From: Nephromyces sp. MM_2019
Taxonomy: Eukaryota > Apicomplexa > Aconoidasida > Nephromycida
Length of the DNA stretch: 64,000 nucleotides
Assembly (NCBI GenBank): GCA_015657535.1
Contig: JADHZB010001536.1
Span: 62,001 to 126,000, forward strand
Direction of reading: 5' to 3'
Positions 48,801 through 59,068 of the stretch are shown here, one piece after another (the stretch's first letter is position 1; each line of letters opens with the position of its first letter). Made by a program: the position numbers and the translations under genes. The notes beneath the pieces were generated by a model, which searched no databases, had not been told where the DNA came from, and saw nothing but the letters and a program-made list of their open reading frames with translations.

Positions 48801-49138
48801 AGAAAGACTAACTTGTTGCATGCAGTTTGTATATTTCAATGGTATGTAGGCTTGAAAAGGTCATTCACGTTTTACTTAAAGTTATCTAGCTATCTTCGGC
48901 GAAACTTTTGTCCAAGTTCACAATGGTGAGTCACGATAGTTTGTGAATCAAGTTCATTTTGTGGTAGCGGAATGGCGATAGCACTATTAACCTTACTGCA
49001 GCTACCTTGTTCTAGGAGGAATTCTCTATCTAAAAATAGAAAAAACTGATCTACCTTCACAGGAACATTACATACTCTTCGAGGGACAGTGCAGTGACCT
49101 CATCTCTAAATTGATCGAGTACTTGCGATTTTGCCGTG
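45831..49138. other. Divergent intergenic region
   Basis: This lies between the minus-strand TFIIA-like gene and the plus-strand Sec14-like gene. 45.8-46.9 kb is A-rich on the + strand, 47.0-48.2 kb is balanced, and 48.3-49.1 kb is T-rich, as expected for the two flanking leaders. No coding region is supported. A CTTCACAG acceptor-like site at about 49062 suggests a possible 5' untranslated intron in the Sec14-like gene. Confidence 0.4.
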
Positions 49139-50916
49139 ATGGCACAAGAAAACTTATACGAGTCATTTGGGGGAGGCGATACTTCTGATATGGCGGATTT
49201 ACGGGATTTGATTTTACAGAACAAAGCTGCTATTCTAGAATTAAGAGCAGCTACAAGCTCTCTCCTAAGTGGAATTACTTCCAATCAGCTCAAAGATGAT
49301 CTATTTTTATTACGATATGTCTTGTCATATCGAGGCGATACGGCTAAAGCTTGTAAGAGGGAAAATAATAGGAGGATTCACCTCATGGCATTTAATAGTG
49401 ACGTATTGAGTTCGTTTGATGGTTTGCGCGCATAGGAGAGTACCCGTCACCTTGTGTATATTTTCTGCTTGTTTTTTGTCCATATAATTGCTGTAATTTT
49501 GTCTGCAGATTGGTTTTGACCAGGTAATTTGCAGATACTATTCCTTTTTGAGTAGATGTAAAATCATTAATAAAAGCAACTCTCAATGTTTTGAACCTTG
49601 CAGCAAATGCAGTGGCGCAATCAGTTCATTGGAGGAAGAAAAACTACAGCGTCGTAAAGGTAACGAAAAATTTTCCCCCCACTCGTATTACCATATTATT
49701 CTCAATCAATATAGTAAGAAAAATAAGGTTGGACACTCTCACAGAGACGCAAACAATCAAATGCAGATTCTATATCCACTTATTCCAGTGAGCGGTCACC
49801 TCACTTTTCTGGTACTCTTACTATTCATCAACTCTGTTTTTCTTTTGAGCAGAAGGCGATGCAAGCTGACCACATGGAGCAAGATGTGGAGTTTCCCGCT
49901 TATCTATTACCCTACATTCCAAGTATTCGATCTTACCTTGCTGCTTGGGGTCACAAATGTACTAGAAATGGTCAGCCGATTGTCTTAGTAAGGATAACTT
50001 GTTGCAATTTCAGCGCTCTGACAGATTTAATTCCTTTGAAGATACTGTGCGATTACATAATTTTTTCAAACGAGGTGGAATACTGGTGGTGTGATCAGTG
50101 CTCTCGAAAAACAGGAAAGGTGCACAAAACTTATCGAGTGATCGATATGAAAGGCACATCGACTAAATTTATAGATTTAAGGTTTATGAAACTCTTCAGC
50201 CAAGTATCAAAGATTTCGGAATTTTTACATCCACAATTAGTTGGAAAAACGGTAAATTTTCACTGAATGGTTTTAAGATTATTCTCAAGGAATTTCTTCG
50301 TTTTTTTTATTATTTTCAATGTTTTTTTTTAGATTTTGGTCAATCCTCCTTCTCTGGTTCGTGTCCTTATTGATGGGCTTCGTAGTCTAGGCCTTAGCAA
50401 AAGGGCATTGGGAAAATTATGGCTTCACAAAACTGTTGGAAACAAGCCTATTGCAGAACATGAAGATATCGCAGCTTTAATAAATCCTGAGGTATACAAA
50501 AGGTGCATGGCTGTCTTTGGCTCATATATTCACGTTCTGGCATAAATGTGCTGCCTTTTTCTTATAGGAGATTCCCACTTTTTTGGGTGGAAAATGTACT
50601 TGTAGCATGGGCTGCATACCCGGAGTGAGTAATGATGCGACCTGTCCAAAAAAATATGACGTGACAACGGAGAGAAGCAAAATTGATCGCTTGTTGAACG
50701 AATATCATCAATCTAAGCTCAGTGAAAAAATGGCTGAAGCTAATGTAAGTCTTATTTATATCCTGTTAAACATGCATTTACACTAATGTTAATGAACATC
50801 TTCACTTTATTTCTGTTGAACAGATCCCTCACAACACTTCAGAATTAGAAGCAGAAATTTCGTTTGAAGTCTTGCATGATAACGGTATCACTCCCTCAGA
50901 TGAGGAGCACGTTTAG
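49139..50916 (+). CDS. CRAL-TRIO (Sec14-like) lipid-transfer protein, 6 exons
   Basis: Sec14-type proteins bind a phospholipid or other hydrophobic ligand and move it between membranes or present it to lipid kinases. Exons: 49139-49352, 49604-49659, 49853-50251, 50333-50491, 50568-50744, 50824-50916; all GT-AG, phases consistent, 365 aa. The N-terminal CRAL-TRIO helical domain shows LKDDLFLLRYVLSYRGDTAKA and, across the exon 1/2 junction, SVHWRKKN. The lipid-binding domain shows NGQPIVLVRI, RVIDMKGTS, FLHPQLVGKT joined to ILVNPPSLVRVL, and then the classic ending IPTFLGGKCTCSMGC in exon 5. The exon 6 tail is acidic. No signal peptide or membrane segment is seen, so it is probably cytosolic and peripheral. 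The ATG at 49139 is the first in frame (a GTG precedes it). Introns here are short (81 to 251 bp), unlike those of the exosome gene. Confidence 0.9.
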
Positions 50917-51551
50917 CTGTAATTTGCAGTTGTGTTCCGATGTGTTGCTTTTTCAACTTTACCAGATAAAGATGGCTTAACTAGCGATGATAACCTGCAG
51001 GATAATTTTATGGATATCTTTTTGCTATATTTCTTGGATAAAGAGGTTTTCTAGAAAACTTGGCTAATATAGAGCCGTTTAGGTATTGAGTATATGGCTT
51101 TAGAATCGCACTTTTATTGCTAACATGCTGAACCGCGGTGTTTATGCTTACCATTATCTAATCTACTGATTATTAGCTGCTGTGCTCGTCTTATGTATTT
51201 TCCCATCGTCGTCTGCGGGCCCGTCTAAAAATTGATTCATAGCTTTCTTTTGCGTAGTTTGCGAGATATTTTCTTGGTAAGGCCAATGCGCGTCGCCTTC
51301 AATACACTTCATGATTTTTTCGGGCTTTTTATAAGTATGTGAAGCAACTCACACATAGAGGACCACGTTGCTTTTTGAAGTTCTGTGAATGATCGAAAAT
51401 CCATGGCAGGGCTGCAAGTTCCTTTGTAGTCCTATGTTAAGATTTGTGCTTCCATTATAGACCTGTGGGAGAAACTGTAACACTTTACCCATGGAGCGAT
51501 ACAAAATGATCCCTCTATGGGTGGTTTTTAGTTCTTATCCCTGTGTATAAT
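50917..51551. other. 3' flank of the Sec14-like gene
   Basis: Mildly T-rich sequence after the TAG, presumably including the 3' untranslated region. No conserved polyadenylation motif or other feature could be singled out. Confidence 0.35.
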
Positions 51552-52271
51552 CTAATGGATTTCTCTATAATTTTTACCTGGGTTTATCCAGTTCTCTGGA
51601 CAAAGAGTGGAGAAATCCTTTTTCAACCCTTTGGGAGAGATTAGTATAGCGTTGTGTGTAGTACCATGTGACTTACTTTTTATGCAGAGCCATTCCGCTG
51701 CACAACTGGAATTAAATAGTTTGTTAACATTGTTTGCTGAGCCTCTAGGGGATTGAAAACTAACCGCCATGCAAACTGCTCTTTTTCTAGAGGGCTCGAA
51801 TTTTTGAGTCCTGTGGCCTGGCAGCTGATATTCATACATTTTGGCACTAATTTGTTCTTAATTTAGCATGGATAGTTTCTTACGGGCCGACGTAGTCATC
51901 GGGTGGAATACATTTTTCATTGGTGACGGAATACTTCCAATCTGTAAATTAGTGTTGTATGCTATAGCTCTACATTTTACTGCTGATAACACACCATTAG
52001 GGCAGGCTTGCGTATAGTCCCTCCTGAATGCGATGGTCAGCCTGGTTTTGAGCAGAATATGCATATTAACTACGACAAACTTGCATTGCCCAATAAGCCA
52101 GTACTTTTTGATCCTTTCTTCAGCTAAGTTCAACACAGCTGCGAGGAAGGGGCAGTTAAACTGCCACCCTCTAATAAGCTTAGGTTCATGACCTACCGCT
52201 GCGGAATTTTTGCTTGCTCTCGAAATCAAGTATAGTCTTTCCTGCGCTTTTCTCAAACTGCACGTTTTCAT
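51552..52271 (-). pseudogene. Possible degenerate or intron-containing coding region with one in-frame stop
   Basis: The minus strand is open from ATG 52271 for 137 codons to a TAA at 51858-51860. It then stays open in the same frame for another ~100 codons, to a stop ending at 51552. The first part includes GWQFNCPFLAAVLNLAEERI, KYWLIGQCKFVVVN and VKCRAIAYN; the second contains three more cysteines. I recognise no family. A donor-like CC|GTAAGA lies just before the stop and an acceptor-like ATTAG just after, but the 37-nt interval would shift the frame. A TGA precedes the ATG in frame. Alternatives are a decayed gene, a gene whose true introns I have missed, or two chance frames. The flanking sequence is otherwise ordinary spacer. 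Confidence 0.25.
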
Positions 52272-54721
52272 TCACGTATATTTTCCATGAGCGAGTGAAA
52301 TTTTTATTGCGGAAGGCATCACCTTCAGCATGGCATGTTTAACAGCCTCATCTATGGCATTAGGTTGAAGTCTGTCTTTTGAGGGCTATAAACATACTAG
52401 CCTATGTGGTATAAGCTGGGCTGAAATTCATTAGAGGGTCACCTCCTTTTCTTGCCCCTCCGAAGCAATTTTTTTAAAGCTGTCACCCAGATCCTGGAAT
52501 TGAGCGGAGCAATTTCATTTGTGAGTAAAGTCTAGCGTATGTATGCACCATATATGCGCTTACCTTCATGAGGGACGGTACTGACGGTCCATCCTATTGT
52601 CTTGTTTATGGCGCAAGCTAGCAAAAACCACGAGTATCAAGAAAATACCTCGGCAACCGTGCAGGTCGTCAGAATAGCGTATGCCACTATTGCGTAGGGT
52701 AAAACCATGCTTGTACGTCCCACGCATATGAGTTTTTGAGGACTAGGAAGATTTGTCTCCATATTTTTTTCTTGCATAACCTAGTTGGGAGCAGTCAATG
52801 GTTTAGCCCGCAAAAGCGTCATAGGTGTGAGGCAATAGAGGTACCGCACGGAGTTGATTTTCCAATCATTGCTCTCTCTCTTGGTATTCAACCATAATAT
52901 AGCATTGTGTAACAAAACAAGGAAAATTGATGTTCTTAACCTTCACTTGAAGGAGAAGTTTATCGTCTAATGATGCATCATTTGCGTGTAACTACACTCC
53001 AGGCAGGCTAGCATATAATATCAACTAAACGCGGTAGACGTTCTAAATTCAGTATTGCGATCATGTGGAAAAGCGTCTAACTGATTGAAGGCACATGCGC
53101 AGCAGAAAAAATCTTAGTTGGGGCATTGCTTACGTATGCTCATCACGGGCAGTGCAACTGTATAGGCTAATACAAAGGCGTGCGATACGCTTGCAAGAGT
53201 CGCCTTTAGTGAAAGCGTTGCTACGAAGTGTCAGTTGGGCAGACTTTATTTAGCTGAGAGGAGCCTGCCAATGCATTGATGAAGGCAGCTTAAGAGTTAC
53301 CCTTTGCATTGGTATTTCTTGCGTTCCCTTCGATGAACTATACTTCGTTGAATCTACTGGTAAGGACAAGGCGACTCGTTTCTACGATAGCTAACTTGCT
53401 ACTTCAGTGTGAGGGATGCCGAATTCAATCCAATTTTCAAGGCTAGCTTATCACAATAAAATGCGCCGAATGCATTGGCATTCATTTCATAAAATGGCGC
53501 TACCTGGAAAATTGAGCATCTATGTGGCTTAGGTATATAGGATTGTGAAGGCTGACCAACTGCAAAGTGGCAGCATGTGCGGTACTTAGATGAGAAATGC
53601 GAGTGTCAGTCATGCAATGGAGATGATGATGGATATCGACTACAAGGTGGCAGCCAGTAGTCATCGATGGGTATAGTGTACAGAAGACAGTACGGGCGCG
53701 GAAGCGAAATGTGTTGCTGCAAATTCCTAGATTTCATTGCTATCAATACTAGATGATGCAGCCTTGCAGTATCCAGTAAAATCTGCCTTGGAATGTTTAC
53801 TGAGCTGTTAGTTCAATCCATGCGCGAAGATTCTTTACAGGGCGTAGCGTTTGACAATCTACCTTGTGGGTCAAAATATCTTGCAGCTTCTCAAGAAGAC
53901 AGTTTTATTTCTGCTGGCTTTTAAAATATCACAACCCAATGAGAATGTCACAAAGGCTTCTTATTTTCCTTTGGAGCAAACTGTAGAAATGATCCATGAT
54001 GCTCACTTATCCTTACAATGTGGTAACTCCGTTACTACCTTGCTTAAGCAATGAAACTAGCTCCTTGCAAACATATAAGTGTCGATGTGTTGGGAAGGCG
54101 CTCGCTTTGCGAAGCGAGTAAACCAGCAAGGGATAACCTAGCTATTATACAAAAATTTTATGATAAAAGTAACGGGAATTTTCTTGAGATATACGCTCTC
54201 TACCCATGATATCTACCCTTCAAGGAAGGGAAAAAGTATGTCATTGGGTTTCTCAAACTGGCACGCAACCCTTTGGGCAGACCTGATGTATGTTTGTTGT
54301 TTTATTAACTCGTGGAAAACCAAAGTCAAACAAATTTTGAACCTTTCTTGAGGCGTATAAGTTCATGTCCCAATGCTGAGGGAGTGGGGCGTCTCGTCCG
54401 GATACTCCAGTATTCTGATGAATAAGGCTACATTCGTCGGAGATGTATTTCCATGTAGAAAGCGGTTACTTTTGGAGGCATGACTGGAAGCGACAGATCC
54501 TAAACAAAAAGGTAAATGTTTTTAACTGGCTAGAACCAGCAACTGTATGCATATACAATGGGTTTTGGCTTGCGGGGCTGCTTAGTTTTCATTCGCTTGC
54601 ACGGCTTCCGAGCTGATTGATAATTGCTGCTCGCCTGATTCGCCTTCGCTGTAACCCCTAGGTTGGCTATAGCCAACGCTGAGTTACCTTTGAAGTTCTG
54701 TAAAGCAAGGTCCTCGATAAG
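52272..54721. other. Gene-free spacer
   Basis: Balanced composition, no supported gene. A short hairpin, CTCGCTT-TGCG-AAGCGAG, lies at 54101-54118. If the signal-peptide exon upstream is real, further minus-strand exons should lie here. One candidate follows a GGTTACAG acceptor near 54647 and stays open for a few dozen codons, depending on phase. Confidence 0.35.
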
Positions 54722-55033
54722 CTATAGCAACGCTTCATTGGGAGCAATTACCGTGTGCATTAGAGATGCTATGGCGCTCCTCGGAATCAAATTTCCCTCC
54801 TGAATATTCCCGTCGAAATTATTGAGGCTGCTCCCCCTAAAGCTTGCGAGCAGCACTGCTCTAGAATGATTGCAGCAACCCCTTACCTGCTGAGCAGGAT
54901 TTACTGGGTACTCCATTCCTACTATCGGATCGGCCGCCACTACTTTAGAGTTGCCATAGAGTGACGGATGTTTTCCGCTCACCTCTGAATAAATGCTGCA
55001 TACCAGCAACATCACGCAGAGCAAAGCAATCAT
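54722..55033 (-). CDS. Candidate small secreted protein (signal-peptide exon)
   Basis: The ATG at 55033 opens a 103-aa frame whose first 20 residues, MIALLCVMLLVCSIYSEVSG, have the short-charge/hydrophobic/small-residue layout of a cleavable signal peptide. After 49 codons a near-perfect splice donor CAG|GTAAGG occurs (exon 54887-55033, phase 0). The real product may therefore be a spliced secreted protein with exons at lower coordinates, rather than the unspliced 103 aa. I recognise no family. The remaining unspliced codons contain one pair of adjacent cysteines and are otherwise unremarkable. Chance cannot be excluded for a frame of this length; the combination of signal peptide and donor is the only support. 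Confidence 0.3.
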   Translation of the reverse strand: MIALLCVMLLVCSIYSEVSGKHPSLYGNSKVVAADPIVGMEYPVNPAQQVRGCCNHSRAVLLASFRGSSLNNFDGNIQEGNLIPRSAIASLMHTVIAPNEALL

Positions 55034-56951
55034 TATTTGATGCTAGAAACGGAACAGTAACCGCAATACAGGAGGTACCCTATTGCCGTGGTGTATTTCA
55101 AGCCTAATCTACCAATGCTAGCCCCCAATGCTAGAGTTTTTCACCAAGATGAGTGACTTTTGAGGTGCTACAGACAGTTCCTTAGCCTCGTTTGTGAATA
55201 TTTATCATTCAAAAGTTCTAATAAAATTGAGGCAGCGTGCACTTGTTTGCTGTAAGTACACTTTGTGTACTGGTCCATTGAATTTACTGCAGCTACCGCG
55301 TTAGTATTGAACTGCTCGGCTAAGTTTCTCTAATAGTATCAATGACCAAAAGCACTGGAAATAAGTTCCTAGTCGCTTTAAAGCATGCAAGAATATTCGA
55401 TAACTGCTTGAATATAGCAGTACCATGCCAGGTACTTATGTCTAAATTAAACTGTTCCGTACACAGTATTCCATGAAATTTAAGACAATACATTTAAATA
55501 TTAGGGAAAAATCCAGGGAAATCATACAGCGAAATTACCGTTTTTAACTGCGGCAATCTTTTCGAGGATGAAAGATCGGTCGATTTACACAAAACCCGAA
55601 TATTAAAAGTTCTCCCAAACTGCTATGCCAGCTCATTAATTATGTGAACAATATTCCATGACAAATGAAACTACCACGACTCAACTTCGCGACTCTACTA
55701 CACAATAAATTACCGGTACCGCCACTCGTTAATAAGCCCCTTCAAATACGTGCCACAGGTAACATTGCAAATAAAACCAAAGAACACGCAGCAAATTTAT
55801 TTTAATATGCGAACGTTGTGCACCACAAAGCGGTTGTTACATTACACCTGTGCCAACGGATAAAGGGTATCCTCAATAAATCCTGACCAAATTACCTCAA
55901 ACATTGAATTAGCATTAAACAAATATGCCAGGGCTTATCAATGCATATCAGGAGCGAACTTTTATCAAAAGATCATGAGAGACGTCTCGTATCCGTGAAA
56001 AGTATTGAAATCGTAGTAGAAAAACAGAGCAAATCATTATTTTATGCGCAGGAGAAAGCTTTATGAGTGGACAGATTTTTAACCTGAGAAAAAATTGATC
56101 TAAAAGAAGTAATTGTCTTTGAAGAAAAATGAATCAACACTTAAAGTTCAAATTTTTTTAAAAAACAGGTTAGTTAACTACGCAGAAAAATATGACAAGG
56201 GAGCGTAGTATTTAAAATGCAGTAAAATTATTCAAGGAGGAAAATTAAAGGACTGCTGTTAAGAATTTATGCCGGCCAACGTCAGACTAACTATTGTCAC
56301 TAAGCTCGCACCAAAAAACTAGCCTCATATCAAGGAGTCCGGCGTGTGAAAATTTGACCCGAGCTTCTGGCCTCTAGCAAGAGAAGTGCTACTTATGTTT
56401 ATACGAGAGAAGGCAATTTTGTTACTATTAGCGAAAAATATTTTTAAGAACAAAGCAAAAGCAGCCATTTAAACTGATGCTTTATCCAGCCATAGATAGC
56501 TTGAGCTCTTAGCGTTAGATCAGTATAAAATGAGGTAGATAGGTAAACAGTCGCTCAACTTCAATTATAGGTTAAGCTTTTCCTGATAGGAAAACTGAGG
56601 TATATCACATAAAGTTCCTTCACGAATTTTTGTAAATCAGCATAATTTGAATAACAAAAAATCTAACGTAAGTACGTTACTTAACAAAAAATAAAAAAAG
56701 ACCTAAAAACTTGGGCGATAAAAAGAGGGGCAAAAACCCTCTTTTCAACGCACCAAAAGGGGTTTCACCCTCTATGCGCCAGGTTCCTGAGCGCTATCAA
56801 CAAACTCACTTTTTCTACAGGCTATAAAGCCAAACGAAAAGTTTTTTTAATATAAAGGCCGCCATGAAAGTGAAAAGAAGACTTTCCAGTTTAAGAAACC
56901 TCGATAATGCTGACAATTCGCCCGCGTATCATGATGCCTAACGAATTTCCT
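55034..56951. other. Spacer downstream of the unrecognised minus-strand gene
   Basis: The + strand is A-rich from about 55.2 kb onward, matching minus-strand transcription past the stop at 56952. A short imperfect palindrome of AAAACCCTCTTTT type occurs near 56.73-56.77 kb. No coding region is seen. Confidence 0.4.
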
Positions 56952-58132
56952 TTACGACATCCAGTGCTGCAAGTAAATAAATAGCATAAAAATAAGGGGA
57001 GGTAATATCGAGAAATTGGGTTTTAAAAAATTTACCTCAATGTATTTAGCAAAATATCTTGGAAGATAAGCGTTGCTGGACACGATATCCGCTCGGCACA
57101 AAGAATTAATAGCATTGGCTTTCAGTTTCGCGATGACAGGGTCCTCTGCAACCAAAGTATCGGCTCCATAATTAACTTCACAGGGTTCGTTGAACGAAAG
57201 GATGATAGTTACAATGTCCCCTAGACCATAAGCCTCAGCAACAAAGATTCGCATCGTGGAACAGGCGGCTATCTGCAACGCATGGATTAAAAATGGTGAT
57301 GCAAAAGTTACAATAGAGCATAGAAGCTACAATAAAAATCGTGAATCAAACACACATCAGCAAAGAAGCGTACCATGAGCATGGACGAGGGGCTCCAAAC
57401 AGCCGCTGACACAGCATCCACCCAAGTATAATCGCTGTATTTCATATCTGCAGTCGCCCAAAGCTCTAGCTTTTCTAGCAAAGAACATTTTGTTACCTCG
57501 CCACAAGAAAGTAATTCAGCAGGAATACTGCGAAGATTCAGCCAGGTGCCAAATCCATAGTATGGCCTCATAAATAAGGTGAACGGAATATGGCAACAGA
57601 GTGTAGAATCATAATTTCGCTTCGCAGCGGCACGTTCCTGAAAATTATTTTCTTCTAAACCAGTCATGAGGGCAAGAAAGTCAGAAATAGAATGATCATT
57701 CATCTTCCTAACAGTTAGTGCCGTAGTAACTCCAGAAATCTCCTCATGCTGTTCAGTCTCAAAATCATGCAAACCGGTGTCCAGGTCCAATTCTTCACTT
57801 TGTGAGTAACCAGAATTTTCCGTCTCAAAATCCAGCGAAAAATACACATCCACAACAGCCCATTCGCAAATTTCAACCTCAAAAAGACACACAGCAGAGT
57901 CTTTCTCATCGAGGGATCTTATGAAGTATTGGCTATGCCCAACAAAGCGAAAAACACTAGAGAGGAGTGAAGGATCGTACAGATCTTCTAACCATCCACT
58001 GGAGGATTCTTGATAGTGATGCTCATTCCGCTCTGCAGTCTCACAGTGAGTAAAAGGCTCGTGAACTTTGGAGGCACCTCTTCTGATACCTTCCTTAAGC
58101 TCCAATTGAAGTTCTAGGCAAATCTGGTTCAT
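56952..58132 (-). CDS. Unrecognised protein, 336 aa, 3 exons
   Basis: Exons on the minus strand: 58132-57374, 57272-57036 and a very short 56966-56952. The first intron (donor ATG|GTACGC, acceptor GCGTTGCAG) keeps phase and avoids a TAA at 57308. The second is optional because reading through also ends at the same TAA. Without a name to give, what is visible is a globular protein. It has an N-terminal helix (LELQLELKEGIRR), a core with FRFVGHSQYFIRSLDEKD and VCLFEVEICEW, then an acidic linker rich in Glu/Asp (LDFETEN to EQHEEIS). A second globular part has FMRPYYGFGTWLNLR, MKYSDYTWVDAVSAAVW and RIFVAEAYGLGDIVTIILSF. No signal peptide or membrane helix is seen. It lies head-to-tail with the giant gene, which ends 0.9 kb upstream. 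Low repeat content and well-behaved splicing make it a credible conserved gene. Confidence 0.7.
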
Positions 58133-59068
58133 TTTTGCTCCTGCTGAATTGAGCAGGTTAACTTCAAAAGATATGATGGTGTTGCTACCGGAGCTGACCC
58201 TGCAATATCATTCAAAAAAATTTCCCAATTAAAAAAAAGGAGGCAACAATCTTGGGGGAAAGATGCTGTTTGTAATGCATCCTAACTGTTAAACCAAAAA
58301 ACGGGTGGTTCGAAAGAAAATTGTTTTGGCAGAGTTAAAAATTCCAGGCAGTCAATGAAGATATAACATAAAATATTTTATAGCAAAACAGCGCGTTTTT
58401 TAGGGTTGTGTGATTTTCCAGAAAAAAAACCGATAAAAGCAAGAGTGAGCTGTTCTATTCACATAGAGCAGCCAAAAGTTTAAACGCAAGATTATTGTTC
58501 AGAAAAGTAAAGCAGCTATAAAACCTTGTAATCTTAAAAAAGAAACAGATTGACCCATGAGCTCTAAGAAAGCATCCAAAAATAAAGCTTTTCAGCGTTC
58601 AGCAGGCAAGATGAGAAGCAAAATTGGTTTGAAACAAAAAATTCTGATGCAGCACCCAAGAAACAAGACAAGAAGGAGAGCTTCTGAAACTCAACAAAAA
58701 GAAGCCCTTTAAACACAACATATTTGCCAAAGTACAGAATTCCTACACTACAAGCAAGTAACGTGATTCAAATCCCGTAAGATTACAACCAGGAAAAACA
58801 GTAAGAATACCCAATTTTCTAGAAAAAATTCTTGTCTTTGCCAAGAAAACAGCTATAAATAACTGTGCAGAATAACAAATAGTTTGAGCTGAAAGAAGAT
58901 TAATTTCAACACAAAATCAGGAACGCATTGCTCAATTTGTAGGTTTAGACTAAAGGAAAATGCATCTTAAACACAACACACACGCGACTTACAAGAGAAA
59001 CAAACACGAATTACAACACACACACGTATGCCTTAAAGGACGCAATAAGCTGCTCGACATAGCATGTT
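58133..59068. other. Spacer between two minus-strand genes
   Basis: Strongly A-rich on the + strand, so T-rich in the sense of the flanking genes. It probably comprises the 3' untranslated region of the giant gene and the promoter of the 336-aa gene. CA-rich tracts occur around 58.97-59.03 kb. Confidence 0.4.

Noticed and set aside
53468..53483. Small hairpin GAATGC-ATTG-GCATTC
   Set aside because: Only 6 bp of stem; no genomic context suggests function.
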